Assembly: GCA_964572225.1 (NCBI GenBank)
Contig: CAZNFR010000033.1
Span: 1-35,905, forward strand
Length of the DNA: 35,905 bases
DNA from: CAZNFR01 sp964572225
GTDB taxonomy: Bacteria > Bacteroidota > Bacteroidia > Bacteroidales > GCA-2748055
Reading direction: 5' to 3'
The position numbers and the translations under genes were made by a program. Positions 1 through 8,213 of this stretch are shown here, piece by piece (positions within the stretch are counted from its first letter, which is position 1; the number at the start of each line of letters is the position of its first letter). Below the pieces are notes generated by a model. That model searched no databases, had not been told where the DNA came from, and saw nothing but the letters and a program-made list of their open reading frames with translations.

Positions 1-105
1 CTGTATATGGAAGTATACGACCAGGTCCTCTTCAGACTGAATTACCTCTCCGACAGCCTGGAACAGTCGGTTTCCGACAGTCTCAAACTAAGGAACGAAA
101 GATAA
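1..105 (+). CDS. C-terminal tail of an unidentified protein (partial)
   Basis: The window opens inside a reading frame in frame 1. It runs 34 codons to a TAA at 103-105. The tail is rich in leucine, serine, glutamate and aspartate and looks like a short amphipathic helix. It is too short for family assignment. Only 8 bp separate its stop from the start of the amidohydrolase gene on the same strand, so the two are probably co-transcribed. The coding call rests only on the open frame and the operon-like spacing. Confidence 0.55.
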   Translation: MYMEVYDQVLFRLNYLSDSLEQSVSDSLKLRNER

Positions 106-113
106 TCAGCCCT

Positions 114-1319
114 ATGATCCAACGGAAAATCGCCGCCCCCTTACTTTTCGATGGCCGGAAATTCCAAAGAAATGCCGTGGTTACCCTTGACGAAACCGGG
201 AAAATCCTGGAAGTGAGGGAACATCCCGGCGGACTCACCGAAGAGGCGGGACTGGAATACTACAATGGGATAGTATGTCCGGGGTTCATCAATGCCCACT
301 GCCACCTGGAGCTTTCCCACATGAAAGGAAAGATCGGGGAGAGGAAGGAAATGGACCATTTCATTTATGCTGTGGTTACCTCCAGAGATTCCACCCCGGA
401 AAAAATCGATCGCGCAATAAAGGAAGCCGACCTTGATATGCAGAAGGAAGGCATCGTGGCCGTGGGAGACATCTGCAATACAGCCGATACTTTCGAATGC
501 AAAAGAATCAGCCCCATTCACTACCACAGCTTTGTCGAGATCCTCAACCTGGAGAATGCAACAGCCCTGAAAACCTGGGAACAGGGAATGGCCATTCTTA
601 CCCGGGCCCGGGATGAATACGGACTTAACAGCAGTCTCGTTCCGCATGCAAGCTACACCGTGTCCGAAAACCTCTTTGCCCTTTTTCGCGAAAGGCTGGA
701 CGACCCTGAAAACCGGATGTCCATCCACAATCAGGAAACCCTGTTCGAGGAAGAGTTTATCCGCGACCGCAAAGGGCGCTTTCTCGATCTGTTTGAAAAC
801 ATGGGCTTTGAGAAGGGAGACTCCAAACCCCGAAACATGGGTTCCCTGGAATACCTCATACGGTCCCTTCCGCCGAAACCACCCCTGCTGCTTATCCATA
901 ACGTCCATACCCGGGAAGAGGATATCCGGAATGCCCGACTCGATCTTTCCCGATGCCATTTCTGCCTCTGTCCCAATTCCAATCTATATATCTCCTCCGA
1001 ACTCCCCTCCCGCTGGCTTATCGACCATCACCCGGAAAAGGTCTGCCTGGGAACCGACAGCCTCGCCTCAAACCGGCAACTTTCCATCCTGGAAGAACTG
1101 AAAACCCTTACCACAGGATTTCCCGATCTCAGCCTGCAGAAACTGCTGGGCTTCGCCACCCTGAACGGCGCAAAGGCACTCGGAATCGACTCAGTCCTGG
1201 GAAGTACCGAAAAAAACAAAAGGCCGGGCCTGATCCTGATCGAAAACTGCGACCTGAATGCACTGAAACTATCCGGGAAAAGCCGGGTGAAAGTCCTGCT
1301 TAAAGGCCGGAAAATTTAG
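114..1319 (+). CDS. ATZ/TRZ-type amidohydrolase (deaminase-like)
   Basis: This 401-residue protein is a metal-dependent hydrolase of the amidohydrolase superfamily, the group that includes chlorohydrolases, S-adenosylhomocysteine deaminase and aminodeoxyfutalosine deaminase. Expected metal and substrate residues are visible in order: the HxH pair H62/H64 in FINAHCHLE, H178 in VPHASYTV, an HxxE at H205-E208, HNVH at 262-265, CPNSNLY at 286-292 and the catalytic Asp D315 in GTDSLASN. Length and the N-terminal beta-sandwich followed by a TIM barrel fit the family. Start is the ATG at 114, 8 bp after the upstream partial gene. The stop overlaps the convergent universal stress protein by 4 bp. The substrate is not evident. 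A role in the futalosine route to menaquinone is possible but not supported by any neighbour here. Confidence 0.85.
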   Translation: MIQRKIAAPLLFDGRKFQRNAVVTLDETGKILEVREHPGGLTEEAGLEYYNGIVCPGFINAHCHLELSHMKGKIGERKEMDHFIYAVVTSRDSTPEKIDRAIKEADLDMQKEGIVAVGDICNTADTFECKRISPIHYHSFVEILNLENATALKTWEQGMAILTRARDEYGLNSSLVPHASYTVSENLFALFRERLDDPENRMSIHNQETLFEEEFIRDRKGRFLDLFENMGFEKGDSKPRNMGSLEYLIRSLPPKPPLLLIHNVHTREEDIRNARLDLSRCHFCLCPNSNLYISSELPSRWLIDHHPEKVCLGTDSLASNRQLSILEELKTLTTGFPDLSLQKLLGFATLNGAKALGIDSVLGSTEKNKRPGLILIENCDLNALKLSGKSRVKVLLKGRKI

Positions 1320-2164
1320 GTATTCCCATACATGAACTGTCCCACCTGGGCGAAGCTTGCCTTGGGATTAATAACCATCACGGGGATGCGGGATGCGTTG
1401 GCCATGATGAATTGCTCCGGGGCCCCGAACATATAATCCATAAAGGTGATGTGCTTGGTGGAGGTGATGATGATCATATCGGCCTCAACCTCACGGGAAA
1501 AATTCATCATCTCCCGGGCAAAATTCTTGCTGGTGCGCGCGGTGTGGATCTCGTAATCCAGGTTATTCTGGATCAGAAAACGGATGGCGAAATTCAGATT
1601 GGTATTCACCTTTTTCGCCAGAGACTTATCGGCAATGGGCGATTTGAACAAATGAACCCGGGCATTGAAATACTTGCCCATATAAATGGCCCAGTAAAGT
1701 TTTTCCTTGTTCTCAGATTTAAAATCGATGGGGAAGACAATATTCCGGAAGCGACCCTCCTCCCTGGGCTTGTCCTGAACCACCACAAAAGGAATCGGCG
1801 AACCGATAATCACCCTTAAAGCATAGGAACCGAAGTACTTCTGCTTCCCCTTGATCCCGTGAGTGCCCATTACCACCATGGTCAGCTCGTCATGATCTGC
1901 CGCATAAGCCGAGATCTCCCTGAATATACTGCCGGCCAGAACCACGTACTCCAGCTCTGTCTCGTACTTTTTGTTCAACAGGAGAATCTCCTTTTTGAGC
2001 TTCTCCTCTGCCTGGGGAACGCTGTTTTTGTCCTTTGCAACATGCAGAAGACGGATCCTATTATCCACGTTGGAAGCCACCCTATTTGCATGTATCAGTG
2101 CATTTTCAGATACTTCGGTGAAATCCCAGGTAACCAGTATTACTTTTTTGGCATTCATGATCAT
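1316..2164 (-). CDS. Tandem universal stress protein (two UspA domains)
   Basis: About 282 residues containing two UspA folds in tandem, a cytoplasmic nucleotide-binding stress-protein architecture. Domain 1 opens with KKVILVTWDFTE and carries a variant of the G-2x-G-9x-G(S/T) ATP loop: MGTHG followed by FGS with eight instead of nine residues between. Domain 2 (from about residue 140) opens with RNIVFPIDF and ends in RIPVMVI without a clear ATP loop. ATG codons lie at 2164 and 2158; an upstream ATG at 2197 is unlikely because a TAnnTTTG box at 2180-2187 lies downstream of it. The gene converges on the amidohydrolase and overlaps its stop by 4 bp. Stress conditions and ligand are unknown. Confidence 0.88.
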   Translation of the reverse strand: MIMNAKKVILVTWDFTEVSENALIHANRVASNVDNRIRLLHVAKDKNSVPQAEEKLKKEILLLNKKYETELEYVVLAGSIFREISAYAADHDELTMVVMGTHGIKGKQKYFGSYALRVIIGSPIPFVVVQDKPREEGRFRNIVFPIDFKSENKEKLYWAIYMGKYFNARVHLFKSPIADKSLAKKVNTNLNFAIRFLIQNNLDYEIHTARTSKNFAREMMNFSREVEADMIIITSTKHITFMDYMFGAPEQFIMANASRIPVMVINPKASFAQVGQFMYGNT

Positions 2165-2179
2165 GTAACTTAAGAGAAA

Positions 2180-2187
2180 CAAATTTA
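2180..2187 (-). promoter_or_regulatory. Bacteroidota -7 promoter box for the universal stress gene
   Basis: On the minus strand this reads TAAATTTG, an exact match to the Bacteroidota -7 consensus TAnnTTTG. A TTTTTG stretch about 17 nt upstream, ending at 2205, could serve as the -33 element, though the spacing is slightly short. The predicted start of transcription lies only about 10 nt before the ATG at 2164. Confidence 0.6.
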
Positions 2188-2360
2188 CACATCTCAACCG
2201 ATATCAAAAAGGAGATGGCTTTTTTTAAACGATTGTATCCCAAATTTAATCTGCCTCCATCCGTCTTTTGTCAGAAAAACCCTTCCACCGATAAAAAACA
2301 GAGGGACCCCTCTCCCCGAAAACTTTATCCAAAGGACATTCAATCTTCACATTAAAATAC

Positions 2361-2368
2361 TACTTTTG
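2361..2368 (+). promoter_or_regulatory. -7 promoter box for asnS
   Basis: TACTTTTG matches TAnnTTTG exactly and lies 80 bp upstream of the asnS ATG, leaving a leader of roughly 70 nt. No convincing -33 TTG is visible at the usual spacing. The leader holds an oligo-T run and an AT-rich stretch but no structure I can name. Confidence 0.5.
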
Positions 2369-2439
2369 CAGGAATTGTTCTCAAAAACAGTCTTTTTTCC
2401 TTACAATCTGTTTTAAAAAATCAATAACCAACGAAATTG

Positions 2440-2444
2440 AGGAG
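2440..2444 (+). promoter_or_regulatory. AGGAG ribosome binding site deciding the asnS start
   Basis: A clear AGGAG sits 4 nt before the ATG at 2449. The frame is open to an upstream TTG at 2437, but that codon overlaps the ribosome binding site, so the ATG at 2449 is preferred. Confidence 0.7.
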
Positions 2445-2448
2445 TAAA

Positions 2449-3837
2449 ATGAAACGTTCGACCATAAAATCTTTGCTTACCACACAGGAATTCGATCGGG
2501 AAATATTTATCCAGGGATGGGTCCGGACCCGGAGAGGGAACAAAAATATCGCTTTCATCGCCGTAAACGACGGTTCCGTGATCCATAATATCCAGGTGGT
2601 GGCCGAACTGGGTTCCTTCGATGAAGACCTTATCCGCAAGATCACTACCGGAGCCAGTATAGGGGTGAAGGGTCTGCTCGTTCAATCCATGGGTAAAGGT
2701 CAAAACGTGGAAATCCAGGCTTCAGAGATTTCAGTGTACGGGGAGTCGGATCCCGAAAACTACCCGCTTCAGAAAAAAGGCCATTCCATGGAGTTCCTCA
2801 GGGAGATCGCCCACCTGCGCTTCCGCACCAACACCTTCGGGGCAGTGTTCCGCATTCGCCATGCCCTCAGCTTCGCCATTCATAAGTATTTTAACGATAT
2901 CGGATTCTTCAACCTGCACAGCCCCATCATTACCGCCTCCGACGCGGAAGGTGCCGGAGAAATGTTCCGGGTCAGCACCCTGGATCCCAAAAATCCACCC
3001 CTGGATGAGAACGGGGAAGTGGATTACCGGGAAGATTTCTTCGGAAGACCCACCAACCTCACCGTCTCAGGTCAGCTCGAAGCCGAACTGGGCGCACTCG
3101 CCCTGGGCGGAGTCTATACCTTCGGACCCACCTTTCGTGCAGAAAATTCCAATACCCCACGCCACCTTGCCGAATTCTGGATGATCGAACCCGAAGTGGC
3201 CTTTAACGATATTCATGATAACCAGGACCTGGCCGAGGATTTCCTCAAATATCTCATCCGGTATGCCCTCGATAATTGTGCAGAAGATCTGGAATTTCTC
3301 AACAACATGGTCGATAAAGAACTTATCGATCGACTGAAGTTTGTGACCGAAAATAAATTCGTGCGCATAGACTATACCCAGGCCATCGATATCCTCCAGA
3401 AATCCGGACAAAAATTTGAGTTCCCCGTTTCCTGGGGCTCCGACCTGCAGGCCGAACACGAACGATACCTGGTCGAAAAACATTTCAAAAAACCGGTGAT
3501 CCTTACCAACTACCCCAAAGAGATCAAGGCTTTCTATATGAAACAAAACGACGATGGCAAAACCGTCAGAGCCATGGACGTGCTATTCCCGGGAATCGGA
3601 GAGATCATCGGTGGATCCCAAAGGGAAGAAAATCTCGACAAACTGCTTACCCGCATCCGGGAACTTAACCTCCCCGAAGAAGACCTCTGGTGGTTCCTCG
3701 ATACCCGGAAATTCGGAACCGTGGTACACTCCGGATTCGGGCTCGGATTCGAAAGACTGGTGCAGTTCGTTACCGGAATGAGCAACATCAGGGACGTGAT
3801 CCCCTTCCCCAGAACCCCGGGTAAAGCTGAGTTTTAG
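2449..3837 (+). CDS. asnS: Asparagine--tRNA ligase
   Basis: This 462-residue class II aminoacyl-tRNA synthetase charges tRNA(Asn) with asparagine in the cytoplasm. The N-terminal OB-fold anticodon-binding domain (IFIQGWVRTRRGNKNIAF, about 19-36) is followed by the catalytic core. Motif 2 is FRAENSNTPRHLAEFW (about 229-244) and motif 3 is GFGLGFERLVQFVTG (about 435-449). The HLAEFWMIEPE segment is characteristic of AsnRS rather than AspRS. Length is normal for bacterial AsnRS. It has its own promoter box at 2361-2368 and ends 3 bp before the convergent reductase gene. The window also contains rpoN about 12 kb away, with accessory genes between. Confidence 0.97.
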   Translation: MKRSTIKSLLTTQEFDREIFIQGWVRTRRGNKNIAFIAVNDGSVIHNIQVVAELGSFDEDLIRKITTGASIGVKGLLVQSMGKGQNVEIQASEISVYGESDPENYPLQKKGHSMEFLREIAHLRFRTNTFGAVFRIRHALSFAIHKYFNDIGFFNLHSPIITASDAEGAGEMFRVSTLDPKNPPLDENGEVDYREDFFGRPTNLTVSGQLEAELGALALGGVYTFGPTFRAENSNTPRHLAEFWMIEPEVAFNDIHDNQDLAEDFLKYLIRYALDNCAEDLEFLNNMVDKELIDRLKFVTENKFVRIDYTQAIDILQKSGQKFEFPVSWGSDLQAEHERYLVEKHFKKPVILTNYPKEIKAFYMKQNDDGKTVRAMDVLFPGIGEIIGGSQREENLDKLLTRIRELNLPEEDLWWFLDTRKFGTVVHSGFGLGFERLVQFVTGMSNIRDVIPFPRTPGKAEF

Positions 3838-3840
3838 GAT

Positions 3841-4839
3841 TCAATCCCATAACCTTAGCAATACCTGTCCCCGATTCTTCCTGGATATAGCCAGCTCCAA
3901 TACTTCCGGCAGCCCATCCAGGCTTGTCTCTCTTAAAATTCCCGGCATCTCAACCCGGTACTCATCCGAAAATTTGGCCCATATCTTCTTGCGCAGACCG
4001 ATCTCCGTGATCTGGGCGGAAATGCCGATCAACCGAACCGCATTCAGGATAAAGGGATAGACCGTGGTATTCAGTTCGTGTGAATAAATATTGCCGCAAC
4101 AGGTAACCGTTCCCCCGGGCTTGCAGGCTTTTAGCGCGGTTGCCAGTACATTGCCTCCCACATTCTCTATGGCCCCGGCCCATTTCCATCGGATCAGCGC
4201 CTTCCCCGATTCATCGTCAATCACACTTTTGTCTACATGCTCATCGGCTCCCAGAAGGGAAACCAGTTCCCTGGAGTCATCAATCCGAGAGGTCCCGGCA
4301 ATTACCCTGAAGCCCAGCTTTTTGAGGATCAGCACCGACCAGCTGCCTACCCCCCCGGCCGCTCCGGTTACAAGAATGGGCCCATCCTCCGGCTTAACCC
4401 CCTGCTCCAGCAGATGATATACCGACAATCCCGCCGTAAATCCCGTACCCCCTATGATCATACTCTCCTTCAGATCCATGCCCTCCGGAAGAGGGACGAT
4501 CCAGCCGGCCGGCACCCGTATGTACTGCCCGAAACCCCCGGGCGTATCCATCCCCAGATCATATCCCCCTACCACCACGGGATCCCCCCTACGGAAATCG
4601 GGGTGTTCACTCTCTTCCACAATCCCCGCAGCATCAATCCCCGGAGTGTGGGGATACCTCCGGGTAACGCCACGATTGCCGTATGCCGAAAGAGCATCCT
4701 TGTAATTCAGTCCCGAATAATGAACCCGGATAAGTACCTCCCCCTCCGGAAGTTGATCCGTATCCATTGTTTCAATTTTACGGATGAAGGTACCTTTCTC
4801 CGTTTCATGAACCCGTAACGCCTTGTATGTGATCCCCAT
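3841..4839 (-). CDS. YhdH/YhfP-family NADPH oxidoreductase (AcuI-like)
   Basis: A 332-residue zinc-independent medium-chain dehydrogenase/reductase. The family includes E. coli YhdH and AcuI, which reduce acrylyl-CoA to propionyl-CoA with NADPH. Visible features are the N-terminal GroES-like part (VHYSGLNYKDALSAYGNRGV, HTPGIDAAGIV) and a Rossmann nucleotide loop VTGAAGGVGS followed by GTSR, where the arginine fits NADPH preference. No structural zinc cysteine cluster is present. Start is the ATG at 4839. The gene is a single minus-strand unit convergent with asnS. Acrylate, and hence DMSP breakdown, is a possible substrate in a marine organism, but no DMSP lyase is visible here. Confidence 0.88.
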   Translation of the reverse strand: MGITYKALRVHETEKGTFIRKIETMDTDQLPEGEVLIRVHYSGLNYKDALSAYGNRGVTRRYPHTPGIDAAGIVEESEHPDFRRGDPVVVGGYDLGMDTPGGFGQYIRVPAGWIVPLPEGMDLKESMIIGGTGFTAGLSVYHLLEQGVKPEDGPILVTGAAGGVGSWSVLILKKLGFRVIAGTSRIDDSRELVSLLGADEHVDKSVIDDESGKALIRWKWAGAIENVGGNVLATALKACKPGGTVTCCGNIYSHELNTTVYPFILNAVRLIGISAQITEIGLRKKIWAKFSDEYRVEMPGILRETSLDGLPEVLELAISRKNRGQVLLRLWD

Positions 4840-5002
4840 AATGATAAGTATTTATTTAAGATAAATCCAAGAATGATGTAATCCTGAGTTCACATCTTTC
4901 TCCTAACTTGGATAAGTAACAAAAATGTCCCGGGGATGACAAATTTCCGGGAAAAATTTCCGGCCAGGCAACTATTTTGATCATTCAGGCATCTTATTTG
5001 TA

Positions 5003-5416
5003 ATGAAAATCGTATACAAATCATCCTTACGTAATCAGGTGAAGTATTCCGTCCTCCTAATATTGACCCTGCTGTTCTTTTTCTCCTGCGAAAAAGGAGA
5101 TGAACAGATCAACCGCCTCCGGGGAACCTGGGTTGAAACCCTTCAGCGTTCAGACACCCTTATTTTCGGGGAGTTCGACCTGGGCGACGGACAGCAATGG
5201 CTTGAATTGAAAAGGGAAAATATGACCTCCTCCGGACCCTACAATTATTATTTTTTCCACGACAGCATCTCGCTTCAATGGGCCCTGTCCAGCTGCCTGT
5301 GCCGTCATAATTATTATTTCAGCCTGAACAGTGAGGAAAATACCTTCCTGATCGGGAATTTTTACCGCCTGGAAGATTCCGACGAACCCCTCCTAAGCTT
5401 TCAGAAAGTCAACTAA
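5003..5416 (+). CDS. Small lipoprotein of unknown function
   Basis: A 137-residue protein with a lipoprotein signal: basic N-terminus (KSSLRNQVK), hydrophobic stretch ILTLLFFF and lipobox FFSC at about residues 26-29. The mature part is short, aromatic-rich and predicted as beta-strand (RLRGTWVETL, QQWLELKRE, YNYYFFHD). This resembles lipocalin-like small Bacteroidota lipoproteins in general character, but no family is recognised. It contains the cysteine pair SSCLC near the middle. It is a single gene between two minus-strand genes and converges on the kinase gene with 6 bp between stops. Confidence 0.75.
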   Translation: MKIVYKSSLRNQVKYSVLLILTLLFFFSCEKGDEQINRLRGTWVETLQRSDTLIFGEFDLGDGQQWLELKRENMTSSGPYNYYFFHDSISLQWALSSCLCRHNYYFSLNSEENTFLIGNFYRLEDSDEPLLSFQKVN

Positions 5417-5422
5417 AAATCC

Positions 5423-6526
5423 TTAATCGCCCGGATTTTCAAGGTAATCCGCCAGCTCATCCAGAGTCGGACTCTTACCGTATTTAACATAAGATCCGGA
5501 AGTTCCCATGGCAAGGATCATGGATTCTTCGGAACTGAAACCATTCATTCTTCCAAAACAGTAACCGGCATTGAAATTGTCCCCACCTCCGGTTGATATT
5601 TTCGGATTTTTTACCAGGGTACCCCCGGCCTTCAGTAATTCCCCTCCATCAATCAGGATGCAACGGTCAACCGGGTGTACCAGCAACTGGTCGGTATCCA
5701 TAAAACCGTACAATTCGTTGATCCGGGTCTCAAGACTCATCTCCCCCTCATCCTTTCCCGACAGAAGCTGATGCAGCCTGATGGTCTCATTTTCGTTGAT
5801 CCCGAATATCACCTCCCCGTATTTGCGGTAGCGGCCAATGATATCCACCACCTCGCGGATCTCCTCCAGGCTTTTCCGGGAAGGATCGGCAATATCAAAG
5901 AAAAAGATCCCGGGTTCGGAAAGTGAAGGAAGGAGATCCCTTTCAATTCCCGCCCAAATATCCGATGCATGATCCAGGTTTGCCCAGTCGACCAGCGCTA
6001 CCACGGTTGCACGCTTCAATTCCCTGAGAAACCGATCCTTACCGGCCCTTTCCAGGAGGAAATCCCAGTTGAGCTCGTTAAAGGGAGTCATATCGCTCAT
6101 CATCAATTTGCCGTCGTTGAACTCCAAAGCATTGGTTTCCCCAGGCTCACAAACGCTGATGGGATTTACGATGGGATGCATTTCCCGAAATACCGGCCGG
6201 ATATCGGGATACCCCAGCGAGGCCATGCAGGTATTTTGAATACCCAGGAATCCCATGGCATTGGCCATAATGGGTGAATTTCCACCCAGCTTGCGGTAGC
6301 GGGTCTCGATCCGGAACTGGGAGCTCTTCCCCGCAGCCTTGTCGACCGCAACCCCAAACTCCTTGATATCCGGGAAAAAAACCACCTCATCTTTCCTGCC
6401 CGATTTTACCACTCGCTGTATCTTGTCCTCAAACCCGTCAAAACCCGTAAACATATAAAGATCATTGAGTTTTAAGGGATCCAGCTTTTTTAATCGCTCA
6501 ATTACCTGTGCATATAATTTTTCCAT
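5423..6526 (-). CDS. PfkB-family carbohydrate kinase
   Basis: A 367-residue cytoplasmic sugar or nucleoside kinase of the ribokinase/PfkB superfamily, last gene of the minus-strand sugar operon. The N-terminal GG-type substrate motif appears as RKLGGNSPIMANAMG. The C-terminal ATP and catalytic motif is STGGGDNFNAG, with the catalytic-base Asp at about residue 316. The first alanine of the usual GAGD is replaced by glycine. The protein is about 60 residues longer than typical ribokinases. The start is taken as the ATG at 6526, 14 bp after the sulfatase stop; the frame is open to a TTG at 6565, which lies inside the sulfatase gene and is less likely. The substrate is unknown. Operon position suggests a sugar released by the GH63/sulfatase pair. 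Confidence 0.85.
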   Translation of the reverse strand: MEKLYAQVIERLKKLDPLKLNDLYMFTGFDGFEDKIQRVVKSGRKDEVVFFPDIKEFGVAVDKAAGKSSQFRIETRYRKLGGNSPIMANAMGFLGIQNTCMASLGYPDIRPVFREMHPIVNPISVCEPGETNALEFNDGKLMMSDMTPFNELNWDFLLERAGKDRFLRELKRATVVALVDWANLDHASDIWAGIERDLLPSLSEPGIFFFDIADPSRKSLEEIREVVDIIGRYRKYGEVIFGINENETIRLHQLLSGKDEGEMSLETRINELYGFMDTDQLLVHPVDRCILIDGGELLKAGGTLVKNPKISTGGGDNFNAGYCFGRMNGFSSEESMILAMGTSGSYVKYGKSPTLDELADYLENPGD

Positions 6527-6540
6527 TCGTGATTCTGTAT

Positions 6541-8202
6541 TTAGTAACAACCTTTTCTGTACCAATAGAATTGTTCCATATCGACCATCTGGCGGGCTTT
6601 TTCTGTCAGCTCCCCGTAACCGGAAGAGGTATAGAAGGGGTCCGCCTCCTCCAGCTCGAATACATTCCGGAAGGTTGCCGTATAGTTCTTAAGGGTTTCT
6701 TTCATTTGAAGTAAAATTCCTTCGTACTCCTCATCGTAGGCCAGATTAACCTGCTCCCCGGGATCCTCTTCCAGATTGTAAAGCTGATCGGCATCAAAAT
6801 AGTGAGGATACCGGTCAATACAGGGCTCGTCGGAAAGCATTCCCTTGATGGACCAGGCCCTGGGAACCCTTCCGGTTTTCATATCATTCAGCTTATCCTC
6901 CGGCAAACGGTAGGCTATGTATTTCCATTTTCCGGAAAGCACCGCACGGGTATATCCAAACTCAAAAAACAAGGTCTCATCGTCATCTTCCAGCATCCGG
7001 GGATCTCTCAAATATGGCAAACGGGATACCCCGTCAATGTCAAGGGTATCGGGAAGACTGGTTCCTGCCATCTCCGCAAAGGTGGGCATCAGGTCGGTCA
7101 ACATCATCCTCTTGTTGATGGTACTTCCCGGTTCAATCACCCCGGGCCACTGCATGACAAAGGGGATATGAACCCCGCCCTGGTAACAGGTAGCCTTACC
7201 ATCAAAACGATTATGATCGGTGGTGAAGATTACCGCGGTGTTGCCGTGAACCTTTTTTCTTTCCATATAATCCAGGACCGCCCCTACACAATCGTCGGTC
7301 CACAGGCTTCCAGCCGTCTTGAAATCGACCGGATATCCCTTCTCCATGATCCGCTCATACAATGTCGAACGGTCGGGCATCACCTTGTCCAACCCTTCAA
7401 CCACTCCTGCCTGCGTGATCCGGATATCCGATTCGATCGACTCGGTATGACAGGGCCCGTGATGGGTGGTGATGTTCACAATAAGGAAGTAGGGACCGCC
7501 CTCTTTTTTCGCCCTGTCAACAAAATCCATGGCCCCTTTCGCATACCATTCCAGGTTGTGATACTGCAGCGCATCCACAAAATTATCATCGTTGTTCTGG
7601 GGAACAATGGAGGCGGCAAAGTCAAAACCTCCTTCCTTTTTGACGTGTTCGACCACGGCCGACTGATATTCCTTCAGGACCTTGTCGACTTCAGGATCAA
7701 AGGGATCTGCATCTTTGGGAAGCTGAAAGGCACTTTTATCGAACCCCATATGCCATTTCCCCACGAAACCCGTATAATAGCCTGCATCCTTCAGTACCTC
7801 CCCCAGGGTGATCTCCCGGCTTCCGTCCAGAAAAGTGTTCCAGATAATATTGTAAGGTTCACTCTCCGGATATTCCTCCCTGAATTCGGGATGTTCACAG
7901 CGCCCGGCAAATTTACCGGTATGCAGCGAATACCTCGAAGGAGTACATACGGAAGCCGAACAATAAAATTCGGTGGCCTCCAGTCCTGCTTTCCTGATCC
8001 CGTCAATCCGGGGAGAAAGATCGGGCCCTCCCCCGAATCCCCAGTAAGTAAACGCATTATCGTCAGTAAAAAACAAAACGATGTTGGGCCGGGGATCCCC
8101 CGCTCCTGCATCCTTTTCCTCCTGTCTGTCACAACCTGTCAGGGCACTCCCCAACAGGATACTGCCGGCAGCGATCCCGGTTTTAAGTCCAAATTTTTGC
8201 AT
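6541..8202 (-). CDS. Lipoprotein sulfatase, family S1 (Cys-type)
   Basis: A 553-residue formylglycine-dependent sulfatase predicted to be membrane-anchored outside the cytoplasm. A signal peptide ends in lipobox LTGC (C24). The alkaline-phosphatase-like fold carries the metal-binding DD at 47-48, the maturation signature CTPSR with formylglycine precursor C86, FVGKWH at 146-151, THHGP near 246-250, the metal-binding TTDHN at 327-331 and K336 in DGKATCYQGG. The active site therefore looks complete. It sits 11 bp after the GH63 stop and 14 bp before the kinase start, so it belongs to the same operon. The sulfated substrate is unknown; an O-sulfated glycoside that becomes accessible to the GH63 enzyme is the reasonable guess. 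Confidence 0.93.
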   Translation of the reverse strand: MQKFGLKTGIAAGSILLGSALTGCDRQEEKDAGAGDPRPNIVLFFTDDNAFTYWGFGGGPDLSPRIDGIRKAGLEATEFYCSASVCTPSRYSLHTGKFAGRCEHPEFREEYPESEPYNIIWNTFLDGSREITLGEVLKDAGYYTGFVGKWHMGFDKSAFQLPKDADPFDPEVDKVLKEYQSAVVEHVKKEGGFDFAASIVPQNNDDNFVDALQYHNLEWYAKGAMDFVDRAKKEGGPYFLIVNITTHHGPCHTESIESDIRITQAGVVEGLDKVMPDRSTLYERIMEKGYPVDFKTAGSLWTDDCVGAVLDYMERKKVHGNTAVIFTTDHNRFDGKATCYQGGVHIPFVMQWPGVIEPGSTINKRMMLTDLMPTFAEMAGTSLPDTLDIDGVSRLPYLRDPRMLEDDDETLFFEFGYTRAVLSGKWKYIAYRLPEDKLNDMKTGRVPRAWSIKGMLSDEPCIDRYPHYFDADQLYNLEEDPGEQVNLAYDEEYEGILLQMKETLKNYTATFRNVFELEEADPFYTSSGYGELTEKARQMVDMEQFYWYRKGCY

Positions 8203-8213
8203 GATATTCCAGT

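Noticed and set aside
2165..2197. Upstream ATG at 2197 for the universal stress protein
   Set aside because: An exact -7 box lies downstream of it, and the Usp fold begins right after the ATG at 2158-2164.
4930..4970. Imperfect inverted repeat with CCGG and AAATTT before the small lipoprotein gene
   Set aside because: The stem has a bulge, there is no T run, and neither flanking gene ends there.
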